Positions 1-5,819 of a DNA stretch of 5,819 nt are shown in pieces. The first letter of the stretch is position 1; each line of letters opens with the position of its first letter. The notes under the pieces are model-generated. The model saw only the letters and a list, made by a program, of their open reading frames with translations, had not been told where the DNA came from and did not search any database. This stretch comes from an uncultured Eubacteriales bacterium (GTDB taxonomy: Bacteria > Bacillota > Clostridia > Oscillospirales > Acutalibacteraceae): NCBI GenBank assembly GCA_900313475.1, contig OMRJ01000095.1, forward strand, positions 1-5,819. The letters are read 5' to 3'. A program made the translations under genes and the position numbers.

Positions 1-1667
1 CTATCAGCAGCTCCTCGTAGAGCTTTTCGCCGGGTCGCAGTCCCACTTCTTCGATTTTAATATCCTTATCGGGAACAAGTCCCGAAAGCCTTATCATGTT
101 AACCGCAAGATCGTATATTCTGACGGGCTTCCCCATATCAAGGACAAACAGTTCGCCGTGCTTTGCCATCGCTCCCGCTTCGAGCACAAGCTGAGCCGCT
201 TCGGGAATGGTCATGAAATATCTTATAATGCGCCTGTCTGTCACCGTTATAGGGCCGCCTTCCTCAATCTGTTTGCGAAACAGTGGAATGACCGAGCCGT
301 TGGAGCCGAGCACGTTTCCGAAGCGCACCGCAACAAACTTTGTTTTGCTGTCGCGGCGGCATTGTATAACTTTCTCGCACATACGCTTTGACGCGCCCAT
401 AATATTGGTGGGATTAACAGCCTTGTCGGTGGATATCAGCACAAATTTGCCGACATCGTATTTCTCGGCGGCATTTGCGGTGTTATATGTTCCGAGAACA
501 TTGTTTTTAACGGCTTCGGCGCAGCTTTTCTCCATGAGCGGCACATGCTTGTGCGCGGCTGCATGCAGCACCACCTCGGGGCGAACCGCTGCAAATAACC
601 TCGTCAAGGCGCTTTTCGTCCCGCACGGAGCCGATATAGACCTCCAAATCAAGCGTCTGTCCGTATTTTCTTTCCAATTCCTGTTGAATGTCATAGGCAT
701 TGTTTTCATAAATATCGAATATCACTATTTTTTTAGGCGAAAGCTTTGATATCTGACGGCAAAGCTCCGAACCTATCGACCCGCCGCCGCCCGTAATAAG
801 CACGGTCTTGCCTTTGTAATAATCTTTCGAGAGAGTATTGTCAAAGCTGATACTCTCACGTGACAAAAGATCCTCAATGCTGAGCTCCCGCAGCTCACGT
901 CTGCGTTCGGTGTTGCCCTCGTCGCCCAACGGATAATCGTATATTTTGACCTTGCACCCGGTAAGCACATAAAGATCATAAAGCTTTTGCCGCTTTTCTC
1001 CGTCCGCTCCCGGCATCGCTATCACTATCTCCTGAACAGGCATAGCCTTGACCGTTTCGACGATTTTGTCATCCTCAAGAATAACAGGAAGTCCGTTCAG
1101 CATCTGACCCGATTTCTTTTTATCGTTATCGATAAAACAAATAGGCTTATAGTGAGCCTTCGGATTACGCGTAAGCTCATTCGCGAGCAGCGCGCCGACG
1201 TTGCCCGCGCCGACTATGGCTATTTTAATGCGGTGCTCTCTGCCGTCATGCGGCTTTCCGTTATTCTTCTTCGCGTAAATTATTTGATAAATAAACCTCA
1301 TCGTCATCGCGGCAAGGCAGTTGAGCGCGGATATCATTGCCGTCATTCCGAAGCCCATGTTGAGACTCGGCACGATAAAGCGCGTACCGAAAATGACAAC
1401 AAACGCCGCGGCATCGGCAGCAACGAGCCTGAAATACGTCCCGGCAGATGCATAGCGCCATATATTGCCGTATATTTTCAACAGATACCGCATAATAAAA
1501 ATGACCGCTGCCGAAAAACAGAAAAAGCTCCCGATAAGCTTCGGTGTAATAAAAACGGGCATTCGAAGCGTATCGCTTGAGCCGAAAAACATCGACACTG
1601 CATAGACGGCGGAAAAAACGCCGAAATCGGCAAGAAAAAGATTTATTTTTCTGCTCCGTAAAACCAT
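1..1667 (-). pseudogene. Membrane-bound nucleotide-sugar 4,6-dehydratase (PglF/WbpM/CapD/FlaA1 family), frameshifted and cut by the window edge
   Basis: Members of this family turn a UDP-HexNAc into a 4-keto-6-deoxy sugar for capsule, O-antigen or glycan synthesis at the inner face of the membrane. The first frame (1667 to 597) gives 357 residues: four hydrophobic segments (about 9-29, 44-66, 80-100, 107-130), a CoA-binding-like Rossmann domain with IVGAGNVG (151-158), then the SDR nucleotide motif ITGGGGSIGSE (291-301). One extra base at about 596 breaks the frame. From 595 to the edge the next frame is open for 198 codons and carries HAAAHKHVPL, STDKAVNPTNIMGASKR (D414, K415, M423, K427 in joined numbering; the family has Met where ordinary SDRs have the catalytic Tyr) and RPGEKLYEEL. 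Joined length is 555 residues before the edge, against roughly 600 for the family. Without the shift the first frame adds unrelated residues and stops at 507. The start ATG has AAGGA seven bases upstream. It probably shares a transcript with the small gene upstream. Family assignment is firm; exact sugar product is unknown. Confidence 0.9.
596..596 (-). other. Frameshift site in the dehydratase gene
   Basis: On the coding strand the sequence reads gag gtt a ttt gca gcg gtt cgc. Removing the single A (T on the plus strand) joins LDEV directly to FAAVRPEVVLHAAAHKHVP, the expected family sequence. A two-base deletion at the same place would fit as well. The site is not in a long homopolymer and shows no obvious slippery heptamer, so programmed shifting is unlikely. 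Confidence 0.85.
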
Positions 1668-1722
1668 AAAATCATCCTTGAAAAAATTTCAGACCTTTCG
1701 GGAAACAACCGCTTACAATACG

Positions 1723-1899
1723 TTATTCTTTAATTTCCATATGATCGAGCGCATATTGCAAAGCCATGCTTATCAGTTCATTTCGCGACCGGTTCGTTTT
1801 AGCTGCAAGAGAATTGTATTTTTCCTGCAAATCTCTGTCTATTCTGATTGTCATGGTTACGGATTTATCTTCCTTCGGTGTCACAACGAACTTCTCCAT
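1723..1899 (-). CDS. Small ribbon-helix-helix (CopG/Arc-type) DNA-binding protein, 58 aa
   Basis: The protein has the RHH layout: a short N-terminal arm, a strand rich in alternating hydrophobics (VTMTIRIDRD, about 14-23), helix A (about 22-36) and helix B starting in the SRNELISMALQYAL segment (38-51). RHH proteins bind DNA as dimers through the paired strands and act as repressors or antitoxins. I chose the ATG at 1899 because GGAGG lies nine bases upstream; an in-frame ATG at 1968 has no such site and would place the promoter -10 inside the gene. No toxin-like gene is adjacent, so an antitoxin role is not supported. The dehydratase gene begins 55 bases downstream on the same strand with no terminator between, so the two may be co-transcribed. 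Target is unknown; autoregulation or control of the divergent region is possible. Confidence 0.85.
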   Translation of the reverse strand: MEKFVVTPKEDKSVTMTIRIDRDLQEKYNSLAAKTNRSRNELISMALQYALDHMEIKE

Positions 1900-1930
1900 T
1901 TGAAATTCCTCCGTTTTATTTAACAGTACC

Positions 1931-1959
1931 ATTATAGTATTAACGGCAGCTATAAGACT
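1931..1959 (-). promoter_or_regulatory. Putative promoter of the ribbon-helix-helix gene
   Basis: A perfect TATAAT lies at 1936-1931 on the minus strand, about 31 bases before the start codon. The -35 position with a 17-base spacer (1959-1954) reads AGTCTT, a poor match, so this promoter may need an activator or be weak. Confidence 0.5.
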
Positions 1960-2043
1960 ATGACACAAAACTGAATTAAAAAATCAATATGTTTTTGTGT
2001 TACGTTAATAAAACTTTCTCGTGTGCGTTCATGCGCGTTTCGG

Positions 2044-2061
2044 TTGAAAAATGCTTTTCAA
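2044..2061. promoter_or_regulatory. 18-bp palindrome in the divergent intergenic region, candidate operator
   Basis: TTGAAAA, four bases ATGC, then TTTTCAA forms a perfect 7-bp inverted repeat. It sits about 46 bases upstream of the aminotransferase -35 and about 107 bases upstream of the ribbon-helix-helix -10. Its size and symmetry suit a dimeric repressor or activator. One half-site (TTTTCAA) recurs at 4946-4952 just upstream of the tetR promoter. The binding protein is unknown; the low complexity of the arms leaves room for chance. Confidence 0.4.
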
Positions 2062-2106
2062 ATCATAGAAAAATAATTTAAAATACAAAACACCGAACTA
2101 TTGTAC

Positions 2107-2136
2107 TTGTTTTTTCCGCAACAGATGTGGTAATAT
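2107..2136 (+). promoter_or_regulatory. Putative promoter of the aminotransferase gene
   Basis: TTGTTT (2107-2112), an 18-base spacer and TAATAT (2131-2136) preceded by TGG (an extended -10) fit a sigma-A promoter. The predicted leader is about 35 bases and contains AGGAGG at 2161-2166. There is no room for a riboswitch. Confidence 0.55.
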
Positions 2137-2178
2137 AAAAAAGCAAAATTATTTTCCGTCAGGAGGAAAGAATAATTT

Positions 2179-3657
2179 ATGAACACCGGATATGCAATAT
2201 CGCAATACCCTGACGCGGCAGAAATAAACCGCAAACTCAACGAGCTTATCAAAAAGCCTATTTACACCATCACCCCCGAAGCACTTGCTGCTTATGAGAG
2301 AGACTATTTCGACGCAAAATGCTCAAAGTCGAAAGAAATGATAGAAAAAGCAAAACAGATAATTCCCGGCGGGGTTCAGCACAACCTTGCTTTCAATTAT
2401 CCGTTCCCGCTCGTTTTCACAAAGGCGGACGGATGCTTTCTGTATGACCTTGACGGCAACAGATACTATGACTTTTTGCAGGCAGGCGGTCCCACCGTGC
2501 TCGGTTCAAATCCGCCGGAGGTGAGAGAGCAGGTAATCGAGCTGCTCAACACATGCGGTCCGTCAACGGGACTTTTCCACGAGTTTGAATATAAGCTTGC
2601 GAAAAAAATATCCGACAGCATGGAAACGATCGACATGTTCCGCATGCTCCAGTCCGGCACGGAGGGATGCATGCTCGCAGCGAGAATCGCGCGTCTTGCG
2701 ACCAAAAAGAGGAACATCGTAAAAATGGGCGGCGCTTACCACGGCTGGAGCGATCAGCTCGGCTACGGCATAAGAATACCGGGAACAAAGTTCACGCAGG
2801 CGAACGGTGTTCCCGCAAGGATAATGAGAGATACGCAGGAGTTTTTCCCCGGCGACCTCGATTCACTCGAAAAAGTGCTCCGCAGGAACATGCTCCGCGG
2901 CGGCACTGCAGGCGTATTCCTTGAGGCAATAGGTCCCGAAAGCGGCTCACGTCCCGTTGACATCAACTTCTGCAAGGGTGTTGAAAGACTCTGCCGCAAA
3001 TACGGCGCACTTCTTATTTTCGACGAAGTCGTTACAGGCTTCCGCATCGGCATGGCGGGCGCACAGGGTTATTTCGGATGCTCCCCCGATCTCACCGTTT
3101 TCGGCAAGGTCATAGCCGGCGGCTACCCCGGAGCGGGCGGCGTCGGCGGCAAGAGAGAATATATGAAGTATCTCGGCGCGGGTCTTGACGGCGCGGTTAA
3201 AGTCAAAAAGGCTTTCTGCGGCGGCACACTCTCCGCAAATCCGCTGAGCTGCGCGGCAGGCTATTACACTCTCGAAGCTATCGACAGAGAGAATGCATGT
3301 CAGAAAGCAGGCGAAATGGGCGACAGAATCACAAAGGGTCTTAATGACATTATCGCAAAACGCCATCTCCCGTTCGTTGCCTTCAACCAAGGCTCCATCT
3401 GCCATCTTGAAACGGTCGGCACACTCCAGTTCTCTATTGACTGGTCAAAGCCGTGGACTATCCCCGGCGTATTGAGCGCAACAAACGAGAGAAAGACCGA
3501 AATGACTCACATGGGCGCAGCCTACATGGCAGAGGGACTTGTAACTCTTGCCGGCAGCCGTCTTTACACGAGCGCGGCTTACACACCCGAGTTTATCGAC
3601 GATGCTCTCGCACGCTTTGACAAGGTTTTTGCAAACATTGCGGTTAAAGAAAACTAA
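2179..3657 (+). CDS. Class III PLP aminotransferase, glutamate-1-semialdehyde aminomutase-like, 492 aa
   Basis: This is a fold-type I, PLP-dependent aminotransferase. Visible motifs: GNRYYDFLQAGGPTVLG (93-109), SGTEG for phosphate binding (159-163), GAYHGW with the cofactor-stacking aromatic (185-190), LIFDEVVTGFR with D282, FGKVIAGG with the Schiff-base lysine K310, and CGGTLSANPL (348-356). The overall pattern is closest to glutamate-1-semialdehyde 2,1-aminomutase, but the protein is about 60 residues longer than a typical 430-residue HemL, with an N-terminal extension before about residue 45 and apparent insertions near 330-345 and 425-440. No tetrapyrrole gene is nearby. The start ATG has AGGAGG twelve bases upstream. 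It heads a cassette with the aldolase gene (67 bases downstream), suggesting they work on the same small carbonyl or amino compound. Substrate is unknown; aminotransferase or aminomutase activity are both possible. Confidence 0.9.
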   Translation: MNTGYAISQYPDAAEINRKLNELIKKPIYTITPEALAAYERDYFDAKCSKSKEMIEKAKQIIPGGVQHNLAFNYPFPLVFTKADGCFLYDLDGNRYYDFLQAGGPTVLGSNPPEVREQVIELLNTCGPSTGLFHEFEYKLAKKISDSMETIDMFRMLQSGTEGCMLAARIARLATKKRNIVKMGGAYHGWSDQLGYGIRIPGTKFTQANGVPARIMRDTQEFFPGDLDSLEKVLRRNMLRGGTAGVFLEAIGPESGSRPVDINFCKGVERLCRKYGALLIFDEVVTGFRIGMAGAQGYFGCSPDLTVFGKVIAGGYPGAGGVGGKREYMKYLGAGLDGAVKVKKAFCGGTLSANPLSCAAGYYTLEAIDRENACQKAGEMGDRITKGLNDIIAKRHLPFVAFNQGSICHLETVGTLQFSIDWSKPWTIPGVLSATNERKTEMTHMGAAYMAEGLVTLAGSRLYTSAAYTPEFIDDALARFDKVFANIAVKEN

Positions 3658-3667
3658 AAATGATAAG

Positions 3668-3710
3668 AAACTGCCGCATATTCCGCTTTTTATTGCGGCA
3701 GTTTATTTTA
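3668..3710 (+). terminator. Terminator-like hairpin between the aminotransferase and aldolase genes
   Basis: AAACTGCCGCA (3668-3678) and TGCGGCAGTTT (3694-3704) form a perfect 11-bp stem with a 15-base loop, followed by ATTTTA. A shorter alternative pairing, CCGC (3683-3686) with GCGG (3695-3698), could compete. The aldolase ribosome binding site begins six bases after the stem, leaving no space for a separate promoter, so the hairpin is probably a leaky terminator, an attenuator or a 3'-end stabiliser rather than a full stop. Confidence 0.65.
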
Positions 3711-3724
3711 AGGAATGATGCATT

Positions 3725-4945
3725 ATGGATATTAAACAGGCTAAATCAAATGTTATCGAAGCAGGGCGCGAGCTTGTGAAAAACGGTCTTATCCAGCGCA
3801 CATGGGGCAACGTAAGCTGCCGAATTGACGAAAACCGCTTTGCGATAACTCCGAGCGGCAGAGACTATCTGTCGCTTACGGAAGACGATATTGTAATCGT
3901 CAGCATTGCGGATTTGAGCTATGACGGCGACATCAAGCCCTCGTCCGAAAAAGGCATCCATGCAAAATGCTATGAGCTTCGCCGCGACGTGAATTTTGTA
4001 ATTCACACTCACCAGACTTATGCTTCGCTTGCAGGTCTTTCGGGGCTTGACATCAACGGACTTGACGGAGAAGCGGAAAAAACAATCGGTCTTGACATTC
4101 CCGTTGCGTCATACGGGCTTCCCGGCACAAAAAAGCTTCGCAACGGTGTCGTAGCCGCGCTTCGCCGTTCGTCGTCAAAGGCAGTGCTTATGCTTCATCA
4201 CGGCGCACTGTGTCTCGGTACAGATCGCGCAGATGCATTCGCGGTGGCTGAAACGCTTGAAGATGTATGCAGAAGAAGGCTGATTGAGCGCTACAGACAG
4301 TTCACGGGTAAAATTGCCGACAGCTTCGAGTCACTGACGTCATATATAGCAAACAGCATTATCACCGAAGCGGCGGAAGATGACCTCGGTGTATATAATT
4401 CCGTGAGAGAATTCGGTATTGCAGAGCTTACGGATGTTAAAACCGGAAAGAAAACTCCGATAGATATAGAAAGCGGAGCGCCGCTCGATCCGTCGGAGAT
4501 CTGCCCCGATACGGCGATGCTTCACGCCGCCGTTTATAAATCACGCAAGGATGTCAACGCTGTCATTCACTCTAAAGAAGACGCCACTCTCAAGACTTCG
4601 AGAATGGGCATCACCGTAAAACCGTTTCTTGATGACTTTGCGCAAATAGTCGGCATTACGCTTCGCACCGCCGAGTATGACCCGCACAACGCCGCAAAAA
4701 CCGCGAAGAAAGTCGTTAAGCGGCTCGGTTGCCGCGATGCGGTGCTTATTAAGCACAACGGCGGACTGTGTGTAGGCGCAAATGAAGACGAGGCAAAGGC
4801 CGTCGAGCTTGTCACCGAAAAAGGCTGCAAAGCCTTTACCGCCGCATCTCTCTACGGAGCAAAACCGATGAATGCGGTCGAAAGTCTTCTCATGAGAGTA
4901 GTCTACAAGACAAAATACGCGAAAAAGAACGAAAGCAACAGGTAA
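3725..4945 (+). CDS. Tandem class II aldolase/adducin-domain protein, 406 aa
   Basis: Class II aldolases of the FucA/AraD/RhaD group use a divalent metal to cleave or epimerise phosphorylated or free sugars; one domain is about 200 residues. This protein has two. Domain 1 (about 1-195) has GNVSCR (28-33), ITPSG (41-45), PSSEKG with the likely acid E75, HTH (94-96) and LHHGALC (157-163), matching the metal ligands E, H, H, H. Domain 2 (about 222-400) aligns well (RKDVNAVIHSK against RRDVNFVIHTH; IKHNGGLCVG against MLHHGALCLG), but E becomes T263, the second H of HTH becomes K284 and the second H of HHG becomes N345. It therefore looks catalytically dead. AAGGA at 3710-3714 precedes the ATG by ten bases; ATGs at 3715 and 3718 are too close to it. 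The aminotransferase gene upstream suggests a shared pathway. Epimerase or aldolase activity and the substrate are open. Confidence 0.88.
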   Translation: MDIKQAKSNVIEAGRELVKNGLIQRTWGNVSCRIDENRFAITPSGRDYLSLTEDDIVIVSIADLSYDGDIKPSSEKGIHAKCYELRRDVNFVIHTHQTYASLAGLSGLDINGLDGEAEKTIGLDIPVASYGLPGTKKLRNGVVAALRRSSSKAVLMLHHGALCLGTDRADAFAVAETLEDVCRRRLIERYRQFTGKIADSFESLTSYIANSIITEAAEDDLGVYNSVREFGIAELTDVKTGKKTPIDIESGAPLDPSEICPDTAMLHAAVYKSRKDVNAVIHSKEDATLKTSRMGITVKPFLDDFAQIVGITLRTAEYDPHNAAKTAKKVVKRLGCRDAVLIKHNGGLCVGANEDEAKAVELVTEKGCKAFTAASLYGAKPMNAVESLLMRVVYKTKYAKKNESNR

Positions 4946-4962
4946 TTTTCAAAAAACCGAGG

Positions 4963-4991
4963 TTGACCGAAGGATAAAAGTATGATATTAT
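4963..4991 (+). promoter_or_regulatory. Strong putative promoter of the tetR-family gene
   Basis: TTGACC (4963-4968), a 17-base spacer and TATTAT (4986-4991) preceded by TGA (an extended -10) make the best promoter match in the window. It starts 18 bases after the aldolase stop codon, so the regulator need not depend on upstream transcription. The predicted leader is about 95 bases. Confidence 0.65.
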
Positions 4992-5002
4992 ATTTATCGG
5001 TC
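4965..5002. promoter_or_regulatory. Inverted repeat spanning the tetR promoter, candidate operator
   Basis: GACCGA (4965-4970) in the -35 region is the exact reverse complement of TCGGTC (4997-5002) at the expected transcription start. Allowing a four-base bulge (AGGA) the arms extend to GACCGA..TAAA and TTTATCGGTC (4993-5002). An operator bracketing the promoter would suit autorepression by the encoded TetR protein. The wide spacing is unusual for one TetR dimer, so this is tentative. Confidence 0.35.
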
Positions 5003-5018
5003 GCAAATTAAAAATGCA

Positions 5019-5050
5019 TCGGCGGTTTTGCGGCTGCCGACGTATTTTTT
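5019..5050 (+). terminator. Terminator-like hairpin in the tetR leader
   Basis: TCGGCGG (5019-5025) pairs with CTGCCGA (5034-5040) in a 7-bp GC-rich stem with one G-U pair and an 8-base loop, followed by CGTA and a run of six T (5045-5050). It can end the aldolase transcript, but it also lies between the tetR promoter and the tetR gene, so it could attenuate tetR. Confidence 0.6.
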
Positions 5051-5093
5051 GCGTCCTGAAAGAGAATGTAATAAAACGATTGGGAGTGTTGAA

Positions 5094-5735
5094 ATGGCAG
5101 CGATTAAAAAATCGTCTCACAAAAATGCCGCGCGTTCGCGTTTGCTCATAAAAACTGCGTTCGCTGAGCTTCTGAATGAAAAGGACATCAACAAAATTAC
5201 GGTTACCGATATAGTTGACAGGGCGAATATTTCACGAGGGACTTTTTATGCGCACTATCTCGATGTTTACGATCTTTATGCAGCAATTCAAACAAACATG
5301 ATTGAAGCCATCGACGATCTTCTCGAAAAACTGGGAACGCGCAATGTTATTCTCGATCCCACGGAGGCAATGACGCGGGCACTGCTGTTTCTTGAATCAA
5401 ACAAAGACTATTACTGTCTTTTTGTCACCTCATCAAACGGTCAGCAGCTTCAAAACCGCATAATAAGCAGACTCGAAGACAATTTCACTGCCGAACTGAA
5501 GGAAATGGTTCCTCCGGAATGTCTGAGCGATGTTATGTGCTATCTGTCGTTTATTCTCGGAGGCATTCAGACCGTGACCGTTCATTGGCTCGAAAACCGC
5601 CTTCCCGTTTCCGCAGGGGTTGTTGCGAAACACCTTTCGGACGTATACATTAAGATCCGTCCTGCGGTAATCAAACAGCTTGACGACGAAAACAAAAAGC
5701 TGGCATCTTCGCAGAAAGCGGATTCGGACGAATAA
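5094..5735 (+). CDS. TetR/AcrR-family transcriptional regulator, 213 aa
   Basis: The N-terminal domain is a typical TetR helix-turn-helix: RSRLLIKTAFAELLNEK (14-30) as helix 1, then ITVTDIVDRANISRGTFYAH (35-54) as the HTH, and YLDVYDLY leading into helix 4. The C-terminal ligand-binding and dimer domain (about 85-195) is helical, with FILGGIQTVTVHWLENRLP (153-171) resembling the dihydroxyacetone-kinase-regulator type C-terminus common in Firmicutes. The tail (195-213) is charged and probably disordered. I chose the ATG at 5094 because GGGAG lies seven bases upstream and the HTH begins soon after; an upstream TTG at 5028 falls inside the leader hairpin. Length is normal for the family. Its place after the two enzyme genes suggests it senses a substrate or product of that pathway and controls itself and possibly the promoter at 2107. 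Ligand is unknown. Confidence 0.92.
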   Translation: MAAIKKSSHKNAARSRLLIKTAFAELLNEKDINKITVTDIVDRANISRGTFYAHYLDVYDLYAAIQTNMIEAIDDLLEKLGTRNVILDPTEAMTRALLFLESNKDYYCLFVTSSNGQQLQNRIISRLEDNFTAELKEMVPPECLSDVMCYLSFILGGIQTVTVHWLENRLPVSAGVVAKHLSDVYIKIRPAVIKQLDDENKKLASSQKADSDE

Positions 5736-5756
5736 GCTGACGGGACTTGAACCCGT
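5736..5756 (-). other. tRNA/tmRNA-like T-arm fragment, possible attachment-site scar
   Basis: On the minus strand ACGGG, loop TTCAAGT, CCCGT (5756-5740) is a perfect T-arm with the TTCRANY consensus, followed by CAGC (5739-5736), the usual start of a tmRNA acceptor 3' strand. The next bases are the tetR stop codon complement instead of TCCACCA, and upstream I find no D-arm, anticodon arm or pairing acceptor strand. It is therefore not a working tRNA. It could be a partial copy left by a tyrosine recombinase, a weak hairpin ending tetR transcription, or chance. Confidence 0.4.
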
Positions 5757-5819
5757 GTCGGTTTTGACCGGTCGGATTTAGCTCATGCCGCGTTAAAACC
5801 CTTGCAAATACGTCAAGTA

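Noticed and set aside
158..749. Plus-strand open frames of 77 and 180 codons opposite the dehydratase
   Set aside because: They are antisense to well-conserved dehydratase motifs, lack a good ribosome binding site and show no recognisable domain.
987..1580. Plus-strand open frame of 197 codons
   Set aside because: It lies antisense to the membrane and Rossmann part of the dehydratase; its Arg/His-rich composition is typical of a shadow frame.
1723..1968. Longer 81-residue version of the ribbon-helix-helix protein
   Set aside because: The extra 23 residues have no ribosome binding site and overlap the TATAAT; GGAGG supports the start at 1899.
2137..2178. Riboswitch before the aminotransferase gene
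   Set aside because: The predicted leader is only about 35 bases and AT-rich, too short for a structured aptamer.
2947..3405. Minus-strand open frame of 152 codons
   Set aside because: It is antisense to the PLP-lysine region of the aminotransferase, with no start signal or known motif.
5028..5093. TTG-initiated 22-residue extension of the TetR protein
   Set aside because: It overlaps the leader hairpin and T-run and has no ribosome binding site, while GGGAG precedes the ATG at 5094.
5736..5812. Complete tRNA gene on the minus strand
   Set aside because: Only the T-arm folds; no D-arm, anticodon arm or acceptor pairing could be built from the upstream bases.
5803..5813. GTATTTGC resembling the CTnDOT-type integration core
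   Set aside because: The known core needs two bases between GTA and TTTGC, which are absent here; the match is short and likely chance.

Overview
The window looks like a chromosomal fragment of a Gram-positive, mid-GC Firmicute, most likely a gut-type Clostridia member. This is inferred from strong AGGAGG-type ribosome binding sites, sigma-A-like promoters, protein style and codon use; nothing here fixes the genus. There are five protein-coding units, no complete RNA gene, no CRISPR array and no insertion sequence. No gene-free stretch exceeds 300 bases.

Left part (1-1899, minus strand): a small ribbon-helix-helix DNA-binding protein (58 aa) is followed 55 bases downstream by a membrane-anchored nucleotide-sugar 4,6-dehydratase of the PglF/WbpM/CapD/FlaA1 type, which runs off the left edge. 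The dehydratase is split by a single frameshift at about position 596. The conserved protein resumes in the next frame and stays open to the edge, so the gene is either a recent pseudogene or carries a sequence error.

Middle (1900-2178): a 279-base divergent intergenic region holds a promoter for each direction and an 18-bp palindrome that is a candidate operator.

Right part (2179-5735, plus strand): a class III PLP aminotransferase related to glutamate-1-semialdehyde aminomutase is followed by a protein with two tandem class II aldolase domains, and then by a TetR-family regulator. A terminator-like hairpin lies between the first two genes. The regulator has its own strong extended -10 promoter flanked by an inverted repeat, and a second terminator-like hairpin in its leader. 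The three genes look like a small catabolic or biosynthetic cassette with a local regulator. The enzyme classes suggest amine transfer and retro-aldol or epimerase-type chemistry, but the substrate cannot be read from the sequence. Only the first aldolase domain keeps the metal ligands.

Right edge (5736-5819): immediately after the tetR stop codon the minus strand carries a perfect tRNA/tmRNA-like T-arm followed by CAGC, but no matching acceptor strand or anticodon arm. It may be an attachment-site scar of an integrated element, or chance.
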